From Cubamyces lactineus (taxonomy: Eukaryota; Basidiomycota; Agaricomycetes; Polyporales; Polyporaceae), in the NCBI GenBank assembly GCA_022376465.1, contig JACDTU010000007.1, forward strand, positions 1,116,001 through 1,180,000: DNA of 64,000 nucleotides. The letters run 5' to 3'. Of this stretch, positions 37,322-48,716 are shown one piece after another. Within the stretch, counting starts at the first letter, position 1. Every line of letters starts with the position of its first letter. Position numbers and translations under genes: made by a program. Under the pieces are notes generated by a model. The model saw nothing but the letters and a program-made list of their open reading frames with translations, did no database searches and had not been told where the DNA came from.

Positions 37322-39095
37322 ATGTACACCCTCAGGCCAACCTCCTTCTTCCGCCCCTCCAGCCGCCCCACTTCTCCCGTTCCTGTCCCTCGCCAGGACG
37401 GCCCAGTGCCGGCTGAACGGGCAGCTCGCCCTCTCTCCAAGCTGTCTCTGTCTACCTTCCGTCGACCCTCTCCTTCTCCTGCTGCGGGTCTCACCCCTTC
37501 GACGACTGTCATTCAAGATGGCTCATTCATGGAAGTACTTGGTCTCAAACTCAGCGAGGCCGTATCTAAGGCCCTCGCTCAGCCTTCTGGCCCCGGCGCA
37601 CCCGGAGAGATGCTCGGCGGCAGACGGCCTATACCCCCAGGACGTGGGCGTGCGCTCGGTGCCTTGATTGTCTCGTAAGCTTTCGATCGTCCCACTGTGG
37701 GATTATTCATCTCAACTGACCGTTGCCAACAGCGAAGTCAACGCCTCACGCGAGAACCCCCACCTATACCGTGCTGTTATTCGGACCCTTCAAAGGCCGC
37801 TCTCCGTCTTGCTCACCAACATCTCCACCAACCTGATTCCGTTGCTGTCATCTCCGGCGTTTCATACTCCCGCAGCGCCGACACCGCAGGAACCACAACC
37901 GAATGCGACCCAGCTCCATGCGGTCGCACTCGCCACATTTGCTGGCGAGCTGCTGGAGGCGTTTGATGAAATTGGGCTCGGAGTCGATGTCGACACTAGG
38001 GGAGACAATCTCAGGGGCATTCGCGAGGGGCTGGTCTCCATCGTGAAGAGGGTCGTTGAGCCTCTGATTAACGGCATGAAGAATGAACTGATGCCGATCA
38101 TCGACGCCCTGGAGACTGTTCCTCCGCCGCCGCCGACATCGACCGGCGGCGTGGTTGGGAAGACCTCGGCTACCGCCAAGGCCCAGGTCCACCACCCTGC
38201 CATCACGACCCTTCAGACGCTTATACCCATTTATTCTCGTGCGCTCTCTCGCTACGTCGCGTCTGCGTACGCAGAGAGCGCGCTCGCCTCGTTTGTTATC
38301 TCTGTCGTCTGGCGCGGCCTGGTTGCACTTGCGCACAGGCCGGCGCCGCCTTCCACACCCCCAGCATCGCCATCGATGCACACCACCGCGCTCAAGCCGA
38401 AGGAGGCGACTAAGAAGTCTTCGTCGACCACTCCGCCCGCGACTCCCCCTGCGAGCCGGTTCACGCTTAAGCTTCCGCCTTCTCGCCCCCCGACGCCGCC
38501 GTCTCCTGGGCTGCGCGCGCCAACCGTCGCTGCAGACGCTCGCATGCTGTTCAATCTTCTCAGCCAGCTCCCGAAGCCGACCCAGGACAAGCCACAGACC
38601 CGCCTCGCCCGCGACGTTGTGGACGAGGCGTTTGAGGGCCTGAGTGCGTTCATCGCTCTGCTCGAGTCCATCCAACCACCCGCTGCTCCTGGGCGCACTG
38701 CCACCACCGCTACTGCCCCGGGCGCGAGCCCCAAAGCGCCCCCGCTCACGGACCTCGAAGCCGACCTCGAACTCCTCACGGCCGACTTGCCCATCGTCAT
38801 CTCGCTTCCCGTCCTTCTCCGGACCTACCTGCCCGGTACTCCGGAGCGCACCGTGCACGCGCTGCTTGGGCTGAGCGAGGCTGAGTACCGGAAGGGCTGC
38901 TTGGGCGGGTTCGGCCGCGCGGAGGAGTGCGGGATCGCTGTGGGCCAGCGCGTGTTGGACGTCCTCAAGGCAGACCCGACTGTACGTGCCGCGGAGGGCG
39001 TGGATGTGCTGTTGAGGTGGCTGGAGAGGGAGTTGGAGGCGGCACGGGCAGAGCGTGCGCGTGTGGAGGCTGAGACTGGGGCGGAGCAGCATTGA
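37322..39095 (+). CDS. conserved-looking basidiomycete hypothetical protein
   Basis: Not recognised. Two exons: 37322-37674 and 37733-39095, joined over a 58-nt intron (GTAAGC, branch CTGAC, ACAG) to give ALGALIVSEVNASRENP. About 570 residues. The N-terminus is Ser/Pro-rich and disordered (to about residue 60); then helical sequence (FMEVLGLKLSEAVSKALAQP, HLYRAVIRTLQRPLSVLLTN, AVALATFAGELLEAFDEIGL); a Pro/Ser/Thr-rich insert (about 38340-38520); and a second helical block with DARMLFNLLSQLPKPT and VDVLLRWLERELEAARAERA at the C-terminal end. No signal peptide or membrane helix. The helix-rich pattern would suit a scaffold or tethering protein, but that is only a guess. Codon use is like its neighbours and strongly GC-ending, which supports a real gene. 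Confidence 0.7.
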
Positions 39096-39345
39096 CTATA
39101 TGGCGGTAGCAGTCCGTGTGCCGGTCCCGTCGCTTCGCGTTGTGGTTCCCGTCCTATGTCTCTCAGTTGTGGATGCCAGGAAGAAAGCGGACGAGGGCGG
39201 GGCCGTCACAGCGGTTCCGTTCGTCGTGCGCACGACTTGAGTATCACAGATGTGTATTGGCCGGAATATCATTATTCTCGATATCGATACTGTAGTAGTG
39301 CAGTATTATTGCGTCGACCGTGTGTCTCTTTGTGTGCGTTCTACT
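39096..39345. other. 3' flank of the hypothetical gene
   Basis: Non-coding sequence between the stop codon and the inverted-repeat element. No motif seen. Confidence 0.4.
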
Positions 39346-39525
39346 GTCGGAAATTTCCTACGGTCTCGGGAGGCCAGCGCCCGATGATTTACTATTTCTC
39401 GGCCCTATCGGGTACCTGCAGGGCTCATCAGGAATGCACCGGAGGCTAGTCGAGGCGGCTGAGAGGGCCGAGAAATAGTAAGCCCTCGGGCGCGTACCTC
39501 CCGAGTACAGAAATAAATTTCCGAC
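39346..39525. mobile_element. MITE-like foldback element (long imperfect inverted repeats)
   Basis: The left arm 39346-39406 begins GTCGGAAATTT and ends ACTATTTCTCGGCCCT; the right arm 39464-39525 is its imperfect reverse complement, with the same 11 outer and 16 inner bases perfect and roughly 80 percent match overall. The loop is about 57 bases. No coding capacity. A target-site duplication is not evident next to the arms. The structure fits a small non-autonomous DNA element or a transcribed hairpin. Confidence 0.65.
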
Positions 39526-40078
39526 AACCCAGGCTGCTCCGTTGAAGGTATGCTACTCGGATTACAAGCCCTCGAGCGTGGAACCTGAGCGAGGCAAAAC
39601 TAAGGCTCAGGCTATTAGGTTGTAGCAAGAAATAGGTGGCGAACGTACAACCCATTGTGTGCCATGTAGCGGTGGGTAGACAAAATACTATGATACTGCT
39701 GTATGAATCTCCTCAGGTTTCGAACCTAAGTCAAACTGAGCGCAGGCAGACGTTAAAGGAATCATGATGTGCGCACACAGAGCTCTTTGACCCACACAAG
39801 CTCGCTAGTATATCTGCATACGCAAATATAGGCTAATGGCGTCGCAGCGATAGAAACAGGCTCAGCTGATAACATGGCATTCACAACGAGGATACGGCGG
39901 TACATTACAAGGGAAATAATAGACGCCCGGCGTTGAGTAGGAAGGTGACCCGATTTGGTATGCCGGAAGATGCCGGCGGGTACTATACAGCTGTTCCCAA
40001 GCCACCGCGCCCGAATGCGGGATACTGGCAATTATCGACGACACGGACGACAGCGACAAGACTAACGCTGCAGACAAG
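39526..40078. other. intergenic gap, RPL11 promoter side
   Basis: About 550 bases between the foldback element and the RPL11 start. No protein motif. The RPL11 promoter must lie here, but I see no TATA box. Confidence 0.45.
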
Positions 40079-40825
40079 ATGGTCCGTCCTGCTGAACGCT
40101 GCGCTGTTGGTTCTATGGCTAAACTATGCTGGTACTCTAGGCCGAGCAGAAGACCGCCCCCACCAACCCCATGAAGGAGCTCCGCATCGACAAGCTCGTC
40201 ATCAGTGCGTCCTCTTTTCTGCTCTTCCCTGCCCGCAAATTATGGGCGTACTAAACGGCCGCGCACCGTCTGTGCGTTTTTGCGTGTGCAGACATCTCGG
40301 TCGGCGAGTCCGGCGATCGTCTGACGCGGGCGTCGAAGGTGCTGGAGCAGCTCACCGGTCAGACCCCCGTTACCTCGAAGGCGCGGTACACCGTGCGCCA
40401 GTTCGGCATCCGTCGCAACGAGAAGATCGCGGTGCACGTCACCATCCGGGGGCCGAAGGCGGAGGAGATCCTCGAGCGCGGCCTCAAGGTCAAGGAGTAC
40501 GAGCTCGTCCGCAAGAACTTCTCCGAGACCGGCAACTTTGGCTTCGGCATCCAGGAGCACATCGACCTCGGCGCGCGGTACGACCCCACGATCGGTATCT
40601 TCGGTATGGACTTCTACGTCGTGATGGGCCGCCCGGGTGCGCGGGTGGCGAGGCGGAAGCAGAAGAAGGCCCGCATCGGCTTCTCCCACCGTATCAAGAA
40701 GGAGGACACGATGGCGTGGTTCAAGCAGCGTTTCGACGGTATCATCTTGGTGCGTTTTCATAGGTTTTCGTACGCCGCGAGTAGGGGGTGTTGATGGTTT
40801 GATGTGTCGTTTACAGGCGAAGTAG
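40079..40825 (+). CDS. RPL11: 60S ribosomal protein uL5 (RPL11)
   Basis: Large-subunit protein that with uL18 and 5S rRNA forms the central protuberance. Exon 1 contributes only the ATG (40079-40081), followed at once by an intron (40082-40140). Exon 2 (40141-40202) encodes [20 protein letters not shown]; exon 3 (40292-40749) encodes [80 protein letters not shown], and ends [10 protein letters not shown]; a last 9-nt coding exon (40817-40825) gives AK and the stop. Length about 174 residues, the family norm. The ATG-then-intron layout is typical of fungal ribosomal protein genes. Confidence 0.96.
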
Positions 40826-41168
40826 AGGTTTTGTACTATCAGTTTTTATGCCGTCGCTATCCCCGCTATGACCCTATTGCTCGCCATGTACTGCACATGC
40901 ACCAAAAGCACTCTACCATCGCATTTTTTCCACCGGACTGTAATCGAGTGTATGCCCTCCATGCTCGTTCCCGGTAGGCTGAGGCCATCTCTGCGTCCCC
41001 GCAAGATTTGCGGTACCAACAGCGCTGCAGTGTTCAGTCACATAAGGGGGTGCCCGCTCAAGCGTTGTAGCGAGTGCCTGAGAATGCATACGCAACTGAT
41101 ACACGTAGATTGAACTATGCGTCATCTAATTCATACATGTGTGGTATTGTACACTGGTGATGCCCTGG
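40826..41168. other. convergent 3' flanks
   Basis: About 340 bases between the stops of RPL11 (plus) and the ataxin-3-type gene (minus). It must hold both polyadenylation regions. No gene seen. Confidence 0.5.
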
Positions 41169-43047
41169 TTACCCACCGAACCTAGCCAGCCGTCTCCTAC
41201 GGATCTCTTCCATACTCAGCTGCTCTTCAGGCTCGGGAGCCTCCGCCTCTGACTCGGTCTCCACATCTGACGACGGCTGTCGCTGTATTGGAGGAGGCTG
41301 GGGCGTCAACGATCCTGAAGCTTCGCGCGGGGGCTGCGGGGGAACCACCGGTGGCGGGCTGGGTACGCGGAAGCCTTCGGGCACGGTCTCGAGCGACGCT
41401 CGGAGCGCAGCCTGAAACTCCTCGTCTTCGTCGTCATACACCCGATGCTGCTGCCAAGCGTGTGCGGGAGGCGCAGCAGATGCGCTCTCCTCGCCCGCCT
41501 GTTCCGACGGTGGTTGGCGGGCGGCCTCGGCCTGCGCCATCGCCTCGCTCTCCGCGATCGCTCGTCGCAGCATCTCGTCTTCCTCCTCGCTCTGCTGCCG
41601 CCGACGCGCTGCGCCCAACTGTGCAGCCTCGTCCTCGTACTGTTCTCGCAGCGCCGCTTCCTGTTGGCGGCGCGCGCGCTCCATCATGGCGCGCTGCCGT
41701 GCCATGCTTGCGGCCACCGCGTCTTGCGGCTCTGCCGGTGCCGCAGCGGGGCGCGAGCGTTCGACGTTCTCGACTTCATCGTCGTCATCATCATCGTCAT
41801 CATCGACAACTACGTAGTCGCGCCCCGCCGCGCTTGCGTATGTGCGGCTGGGATCTTGGTACGACATGGGCGACTGGTAGTCGTGGCTGCCGCCCGCGCC
41901 TGCAGAGCTGAATACGGGGAGTGTGGATGGATCGAACGCGCCGCCTGCGAGCGAAGCCTGGAGTGCGGCTTGGAGCTCCATGTCTTCGTCTTCGAAGCCC
42001 TCGACGCCCATGAGCGGATGGCTAGACGTGGATGCTTGGCGAGAGGAAGAGTAATGGGTGGCGGCCGACTCCGGTATGGTAGCCGCGATCTCGTCCGCCT
42101 CTGTACGTGAAATGGCGAGAGGGCCCTCCGGATCGCGTTGGACGACGGCAAACACGGAATACCCTGTATAAGAGAGAGTAGTGGCGACGAGTCCACGGTT
42201 AGTAGATCATCCTAGGCCTTCACTGAACGAGATGGCGTACCCTCCGCTTCGGCTTGCTGTAGGAACATGCCTAGGTAGAGTTTCCCAATGCGCTCTGGAG
42301 CGGCGAGAAAAGAATTTAAGTTGAACCAGTGGCCATTACCTGGATCGGCGTCCAGCGATGGGTCTGGAGAGACGGATCCAAAGCGGCGTAACGTGTACCA
42401 GTGCTGGGACTGGTTGAGAATGAAGCCCATCTGCGTACTGGGAACCATGCGCGGCAGGTCAGCAGCGGAATACGAGGATCGTTTGCGCTCAGGTAGGAAC
42501 ATACTGGGGATGGTCTTGGTATGCTCGCATAGATTCGCTTCTCCAACGCACAAGTCTGCCAGCCATAAGATCAGTCGTGTTTCACGATCGCAATCGCGAG
42601 CAGCACGGACATGAGATTCCAGACTTTGAGAGCCTCTTCAAGTACTTGGACAGAGAAGAAGCCTGTCGTAGAGAGTTCATTACCGCAGCAGGAGGGTCGA
42701 ACACGGCAAGCGTACCTGTATCGTCCATGTTCGTGCTTGTTGCACCTGCACTGTTGTCCAAGAAGCCATGCTCAGCTTCATCTAGCCTGTGTGCGATCTC
42801 CGAGAGTTCGGCAGGGCTGAACTGTGCCGCCGCGCGTATAAATCACCGAGCAGAAAGTTAGAGGAAAGGTTTGAACTGACATATGGTCCTTCTGGATATG
42901 ATAGTTACACTATGAGAACCACTCAAAGCTGAACGGGAAGCCTAACTCACGAAGTAGAGAATTGAGGGCGTGCTGAGCACATAGCATGGAGCCCTCCTGC
43001 TGCCGCTCATGATAGATCAGAGGTATGATGTGGTCGATAGCGGACAT
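41169..43047 (-). CDS. ataxin-3-type Josephin deubiquitinase with UIMs
   Basis: Cysteine protease that trims ubiquitin chains. Start at 43047: IYHERQQEGSMLCAQHALNS holds the catalytic Gln and Cys. Then FSPAELSEIAHRLDEAEHGF, MSVLLAIV-type helix sequence, the catalytic His in NQSQHWYTLRRFG and the Asn/Asp position in GHWFNLNSFLAAPERIGKLY. The last exon follows (EGYSVFAVVQRDPEGPLAIS) and carries ubiquitin-interacting motifs: EDMELQAALQASLAGG (about 41950), EEDEMLRRAIAESEAMA (about 41545) and DEEFQAALRASLETVPEG (about 41400). Between them are an Asp run (about 41790) and coiled-coil-like RQQEAALREQYEDEAAQLG. There is no polyglutamine tract. The frame continues to LSMEEIRRRRLARFGG at the stop. Domain order is that of ataxin-3. 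Several 50-60 nt introns cut the Josephin domain. Confidence 0.93.
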
Positions 43048-43894
43048 GGTGGTGGTCGAATGTGAAGCCACTCGTCCCCGTCGTGGTGTATGCGAGTGAG
43101 TGAGTGGCGGTAGAGATCAAGAGGATCGCGACGGATGGGCCTGCATAAGTACTGTGACCGTATTCGGACTGACGCGTCTCCCTTACGCGTCCTGTATTGG
43201 TGTCCTCGGGGTCCTGAATGGCGTATAACGCGCGCGTATACAGCCACCAGAGTCAGTGCACGAGTTCTGTGGCCCGGACAGCCTCCAAAAATGCTACTCG
43301 TAGCAATCCTTACCCGGTCGTATCAGGGGGAAATCCGTTTTCTTGACACTTTAAATAATGTGAGGGTTTCCAAGAGCAATCCGGGACTCGTTCAGGTAAG
43401 CTCTCGCGTCCGCCCAGAAATGGCAGTGAGAGCGTGCCTATCCGTGTCCTTTCTGTGTGAAAAGTGGCTATCTGAGTACCAGAAAGTTTACATAATCCTG
43501 AGGACCTAGTCTTGTCCCCGGAAATTACCTGATTGCTTTGTCTTTCTGGTGCGTTTGACGCAGAAATTGACCTGAGAGTACAATGGAATACATCCTTTGT
43601 GTGTCACAGAAATGATCGTGATACTCCCGTAATGGGATTGCTACGGACACACTCTCTGGGGGCTATCCGGGCCACGGAACCCGTGCACTGACTCTGGTGA
43701 GCGCGTCATACGTAACTGGTGTATCTGGGGTCCGCGCAGTACGCGACATGCACGTCCTGGTCGCGCGCCCAAGCCATCTCACTTGGACTTCCTCTACTCT
43801 ACTACTACCCCTCCGGCCTCGGATTACTGCTGCTCTCAGCTCGCCTTGCCTCTACTGTACTGGACGCCTCGTTGCTATAGCTGGCCTAGATACC
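43048..43894. promoter_or_regulatory. divergent promoter region, ataxin-3-type / ATG27
   Basis: About 850 bases between divergent starts at 43047 (minus) and 43895 (plus). No gene motif seen. It must hold both promoters; no clear TATA box was found. Confidence 0.45.
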
Positions 43895-45047
43895 ATGGCC
43901 TTCGTCAGACATCCCATCGCTCGTCTCGCCATCCTCACGCTCGTTTCCGCTCTAGCATCTGCACAGGATGCCTCCAAGCCATTCGACTGCCACATAACCA
44001 TAGGTGACGTCAAATACGACCTCACATCACTCGAAGGAGAACACACCGTCTCTCGGGAACTCTCCGTACCGCCCACGACGATAGAGGACAAGGTTACATT
44101 TAACCTATGCAAAGATCTTGAACGCAAGAGCGATGTACCCCCAGAAGACCAGGTACATACGACCCTAACCTCGTTCTAATCCAAAGAAAGGAATGGACAC
44201 GGAGAAGCTCATGAATAGACCTGACAGTGTCCGGAAGGAACGCGTGCGTGTCTGGTCAGGACGAATCGCAAAGAGGGTCAACCCGACCGTGTCTTTTCGG
44301 TCATCCCAATGGCGAACTCGTCCGCGGATGCGGTGACATATGATCGCCTTTCATGTGCGCTCTCCAACCCCTTCGTCGACAAGCCGAGCTTACATTATTT
44401 GCGCTGTACTTCCAGCACCGAAGGGGCTCGATGTGACGTTTGCAGGCCATTCATACCCCAGCGTCCTAAACGCAGATCCAATACCCCAGTTCTTCCACCT
44501 CAAGCTCCTCTGCTCGACGGAGACCTCCAATATCAACTTCACTTCGTACGACGGCAAGGACCTCCGGTTAGAATGGAGCGCTCCCGCAGGCTGCGAATTC
44601 GGCAGCCCGTCGGACGACGAGGAGAAACCGGATAAAGGTGGCGAAGGAGACGGTGGTTCCGGAAGCGATAAAGAAGAATCCGTAGGCTCCGGTCTCGGAT
44701 ACTTCTTCCTAATGTAAGTGGAGTTTGCTTCGACTTCTGCTTGCTTATGCCGAATGCCTCATTCTTTGCTCGTGTAGCTTCTTCCTGGCATTCGTCGCGT
44801 ACTTTGGCCTCGGCGCGTATTACAACTACTCAACATATGGCGCATCCGGCGCGGACCTCATCCCGTACGTTCTCAACGCAACGTGGCCCTCTGAGGATAC
44901 GCTTACTTACACATCTTCATCTTCGACTCATATAGACATCGTGACTTCTGGCGAGAAGTCCCATACATGCTCCGGGACGTAGTATCGCACTTGTGTTCTG
45001 CCTTCCGACCACGGCACTCCAGTCGTGGAGGCTACATCGCCGTCTGA
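43895..45047 (+). CDS. ATG27: ATG27, type I membrane protein of autophagy
   Basis: Cycles between vacuole, Golgi and Atg9 membranes. Start at 43895: signal peptide MAFVRHPIARLAILTLVSAL. The luminal domain resembles mannose-6-phosphate receptor homology folds: FDCHITIGDVKYDLTSLEG, VTFNLCKDLE, then short exons with VSGQDESQ-type and LVRGCGD-type sequence, then FFHLKLLCSTETSNINFTSY and LEWSAPAGCEFG with the expected Cys spacing. A Gly/Glu/Lys-rich linker follows, then the transmembrane helix (GYFFLM joined to FFLAFVAYFGLGAYYNYSTY). After a last intron the tail reads HRDFWREVPYMLRDVVSHL and ends GGYIAV at 45047. The terminal YxxV tetrapeptide matches the YSAV sorting signal known at the end of yeast Atg27. 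Confidence 0.9.
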
Positions 45048-46149
45048 CGTGGTTGTTTCGCAGCAGCAGCGGCAGGTGGTCTTTGCGGAGGCGATGTCCG
45101 CTGCGGCAGGCGGTAGACATCTGCCACCCGCTGTCATTCAGTCGCTTGGCGCACGTATTCGGGCTCATGGCGACATGGGTTGGTAGGTAACCTGACTCGG
45201 ACGGATCCCACTGTGCATTGCTTTCTAGCTACTTACATCTCATGCTATCCTATCGCTCCTATTGGCGTTTTGTCGGAAGCGAGCTGAGCCTGTTGTTGAG
45301 CCGAGTCAGAGTCCCGCCCAGCGCCCTATCCATAACAGGCGCGAAGTAGAGATCGTTCACGATGCGAATTCGAAATTGCTTGGTTGCCTTGAGATAGCGG
45401 TGCCACACATACCTGCAGGTACTGTTCTAGAACAGCGTAGTCCGCAACAGTGTTTGCGGCTATAGCAGCAGCTAGTTGTACGGCAAGACCAGACTGCTGC
45501 AGGATCGTACGCGCAGGGAAATATCTTGATGCGGGACCTCTTCCGAACCCTGAAGGGGGGACTCTCCGGAGTCCGAAGACCGACGGCGGGACCCTGCGCC
45601 CTCCTGCGCCGTCCACGATCGACGTTGATCAACCCTCGCGGGACCAAAACAACTTCCAGAGGAGGCAAGCCGATCGGCGGGAGCCCGGAGGCCTATAGGA
45701 GCACATGCATCCGCGGCGCTCTGCGCCGACGGCGGGACCAGAGACCAGAGGGAGGTTCATATTCGTCTGATGGGAAGACGCGTCGGTGGCGCGAGACCTG
45801 GCCACCCGATCGCGAGGGCCGACGCGACGTGAAACGGTCTGCGGTGACACCGACAAAGCTGAGAGCAGGACCCTGAAGCTCGAGTAGTCAAGTAGTGTGG
45901 GAACTTGAAGGTATACCATCCCGGCTCTGCGGGGGACCCAAGGACGTCCACTGGTTCAAGTTGGTGACTTCGCTTGAAGCGGGACATTGCCTCACGATCG
46001 GTCCTCGGAGACAAGTCGACTCTTGGGCGCATGCCGTTGCCACCTCTCTTCCTTCCTCTCCTCATCTTTCTCCAAGCTGCTTCGCTGCGCCTGCTGAGAA
46101 GCACGGTCTGTGAGCTCAAGCAGGAACATCGATAGACTCAACGAGAAAG
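45048..46149. other. intergenic gap of about 1.1 kb with a repeated octamer
   Basis: Contains four copies of GCGGGACC at 45531, 45586, 45638 and 45732, in a GC-rich block. Overlapping frames there (45450-45698 and 45526-45876) are basic and Pro-rich and show short internal repeats (GGTLRSP, GGTLRPP), but no family motif. Probably non-coding. Confidence 0.4.
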
Positions 46150-48716
46150 ATGCCAAAATACAAGGCCTACGTCGTGACGGTCGGCACCGAGACCGGTGTC
46201 TTTGCGCAATGGTACGTGCATCTGCAGGATACTGTATAATAAGCAATACACGTCCTCGAGTCAGCGTGAGGGCTGCCGCAGCACTCACCATTGCAAGCGA
46301 GGAAGCGTTCGCTCAGGGCACTTTCTGTGCGCATCGAGCACGCCGCGTGCACGCTCTCCCCTCGAGCTTTCGGCCTTAACACGGCGGCGACGAGGCCAGT
46401 TTGAACAGGACGTTCCTGATGTGCACGCCTCAACGCAGGATTGACGTCAAAGCGGTCACGGACGGGGTGCCGGGCTCGTCCTATCAAGGCTATAAGGACT
46501 GGAGTGAAGCCGAAGCCGCGTTCAAGAAAGCACGCGGGGAAGGCAAGACGAAGATCGTCAAGATTAGCCCTCCGAATGAGTCTTCCAGCGCCGGCAGGAC
46601 TGCCAGTGTGAACGCGAACGGGAGAAATGCACAAGATGACCGGCCGGGAGCGCGCCAGAGTCGTCCGGCCCAGCAGGACTACGATCGTCGTGACCCTGAA
46701 CGTGGAGACACGAAAAACCGGAGTACGCTCCCGAGGGCGAATGTCGTCACAAGGGGCGGGAGTGTGCAGTCGCCCGGGGCGCGTGCGGCGCGCGACGCAG
46801 CAATTGCAGAGATACTTGAGGAACTCCGGCGTGAGAGGCAAGAACAAGGGACACGAAGAAGGAGCACCCAGCTTGGGCGCGGAGGCTCGTTCGCCTCCTC
46901 TAAATCGATATCCGGGAACCGCGAATCGACCTCGACGAGGACGGAGCGACCCAATCCAAACCTCGCGTCTGCGCCTCCTCGTGCATATGGATCTCGGCGT
47001 ACCGCAAGAGGCGATGCCGGCCCCTCAGAACCGTCCACCTCGTCTTCGCCGCCCACAGGGGTGACCGTCCTCGAGCACGGCACGTCTGCGTCCGCCCTCA
47101 GTCCGCGCTCCATGCAGTCGCTCTCCTACTGGTCGGACGAGCCCGAGTCTCCTGCGCGCTCGCCGATGAGCATCTCGTCGGAGGTCACGGGCAGCACGTT
47201 CCTCTCCTCCGCAGATGTGAGGAGCGACTTGTCCTCGCCATCTTCGTGCGGGACGAGGTACTTCCCCGAAGACTACTTGAGTCGCACTCGGGCGAAGCGC
47301 GAGAGGGCTAGTGCGAGGTTGCCTGAGCCCGCCGCTGTGCGCAGTCCTGCTTCTGTCGCCTCGGAGGTTCCTGTGACGCCGAATCCAAGGGCCGACGAGC
47401 TCAGTATGCTCTTTGCACCGCATGAACCTATGCAGTCGTTCGCCTCTCTTGCGACTGTTCGGCCTCCAACGACCCCCGCTCAGGCTCAAGCCCATACGCT
47501 CCCGGTGTCAGCGCCTCCGGCTGTGCGCTCCCAGGCTAGTCAGACTGCCAAAATGTACGACCGCGCCGGCGTCCAGGACGACCGCCACACAGCCCGTTCG
47601 GGGCGCACCGACGCCACCGTGCAGACGGTCGAGCACAGACGGTACGCCAGCGCGGAGATACAGACATCCCCTACATTCGTACTGGAGACACTGCCGACGG
47701 CTCGCACTGGATTGGTCGCGTCGCATTCCGGTGAGAGGTGCGGATGCGAGCGGCCGGAGTGGGTGTGTCGATGCTGTGGACTCCCCCCGTCCCACTCCCC
47801 GCACCTAGTACGCCCGCGGAGCGTCATGCATTCTGTAGCGAACTTCGCATCGCCCACCACGGCGTCGATGCACTCCGCATCCCCACCCTCCCAAGCGTGC
47901 GCGATGTCGACGTCCGCAGGGAGACCCTGGTCGCCGGTACTGTCGCCGCTGATGCGGTCCCCCAAGTCGTTCTCGCCCACGTTCCGCGCGCAGAGTCTCA
48001 ATCCATCGCCAAGCGTATATCCCGCGTCCGAAGTGTCTGTCGTTTCAAGCGCAAGTCCTAGGTCTGCCATAGAAAAGACAGCGCCCGCTGCAGCTTCCCC
48101 AGCCTCGCCGCGCTCGAACCTGAGCGGCCGATCCCGCTCATCTTTGCATTCCGGTACGACGATAAGTTCGTTCTACACAGCGTCCGGATCGCCTGAGGTC
48201 GGATCGCTTACGGCCGTTACACCGCCCCTCGGGCCCAGCGAGAGACGCACAGAATCGATCGCGTCCATGGCGAGCGTGCAAGAAGGCGTGGAGGTGATGG
48301 CGCGCGGCACGGTCCCGACGAGGAGTCCGGGCGGGCGGGCGGGCGTTGCCGTCATGTCGTCGCGGACACGAAGGCGTGCGAGTGGGGACTCGCGGATGGG
48401 AGGCAGCTCACTGGCGGCGACGATCACGAGGACTCCTCCGGCGTTGCACGATACGACGTTCGACCCGCGTTCGCCGATCCAGCGGGGAACGTTGATACCA
48501 CCTGGGTGCGTGCTGCTCTCGTTCTGCTAGCCATGCTCGTGTGGTCCGTCGAGGCCCGTCGGGTGGATGTGATTCTGAACGCTTGCTGACGTCGACGCTC
48601 CGCCACGCTCGTGGTTGTGGTTGTGGTTATATGCGCACAGGTCCCAGTTCGACCCGCTCAGGCTTATGCGCCCGTCCCCGACGAGGCAACCGCTGGACAG
48701 CCTACTGTTTTCGTAG
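46150..48716 (+). CDS. protein with RNase H1 / viroplasmin-type N-terminal domain and long disordered tail
   Basis: Start at 46150 (MPKYKAYVVTVGTETGVFAQ). A 227-nt intron (46212-46438) joins it to IDVKAVTDGVPGSSYQGYKD and SEAEAAFKKARGEGKTKIVK. Together these form the small hybrid-binding domain found at the N-terminus of eukaryotic RNase H1, named after a caulimovirus protein, which binds RNA/DNA duplex. It is followed not by an RNase H domain but by about 650 Ser/Pro/Arg-rich residues, including a possible Cys/His-containing patch (GERCGCERPEWVCRCCGLP, about 47735-47795). The C-terminus as first read ends at 48530, but an intron at 48506-48640 (GTGCGT...ACAG) would give a tail ending DSLLFS at 48716, which looks more protein-like. 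This kind of protein is cellular, not an inserted virus gene. Function unknown. Confidence 0.75.

Noticed and set aside
37848..39092. 414-codon minus-strand frame opposite the hypothetical gene at 37322-39095
   Set aside because: Arg-rich antisense frame without motif; the plus-strand frame has better protein character and a clean intron.
46150..46560. Inserted pararetrovirus sequence, suggested by the viroplasmin-type domain
   Set aside because: The domain is widespread in cellular RNase H1 proteins, is split by a spliceosomal intron here, and no other viral-type genes are nearby.
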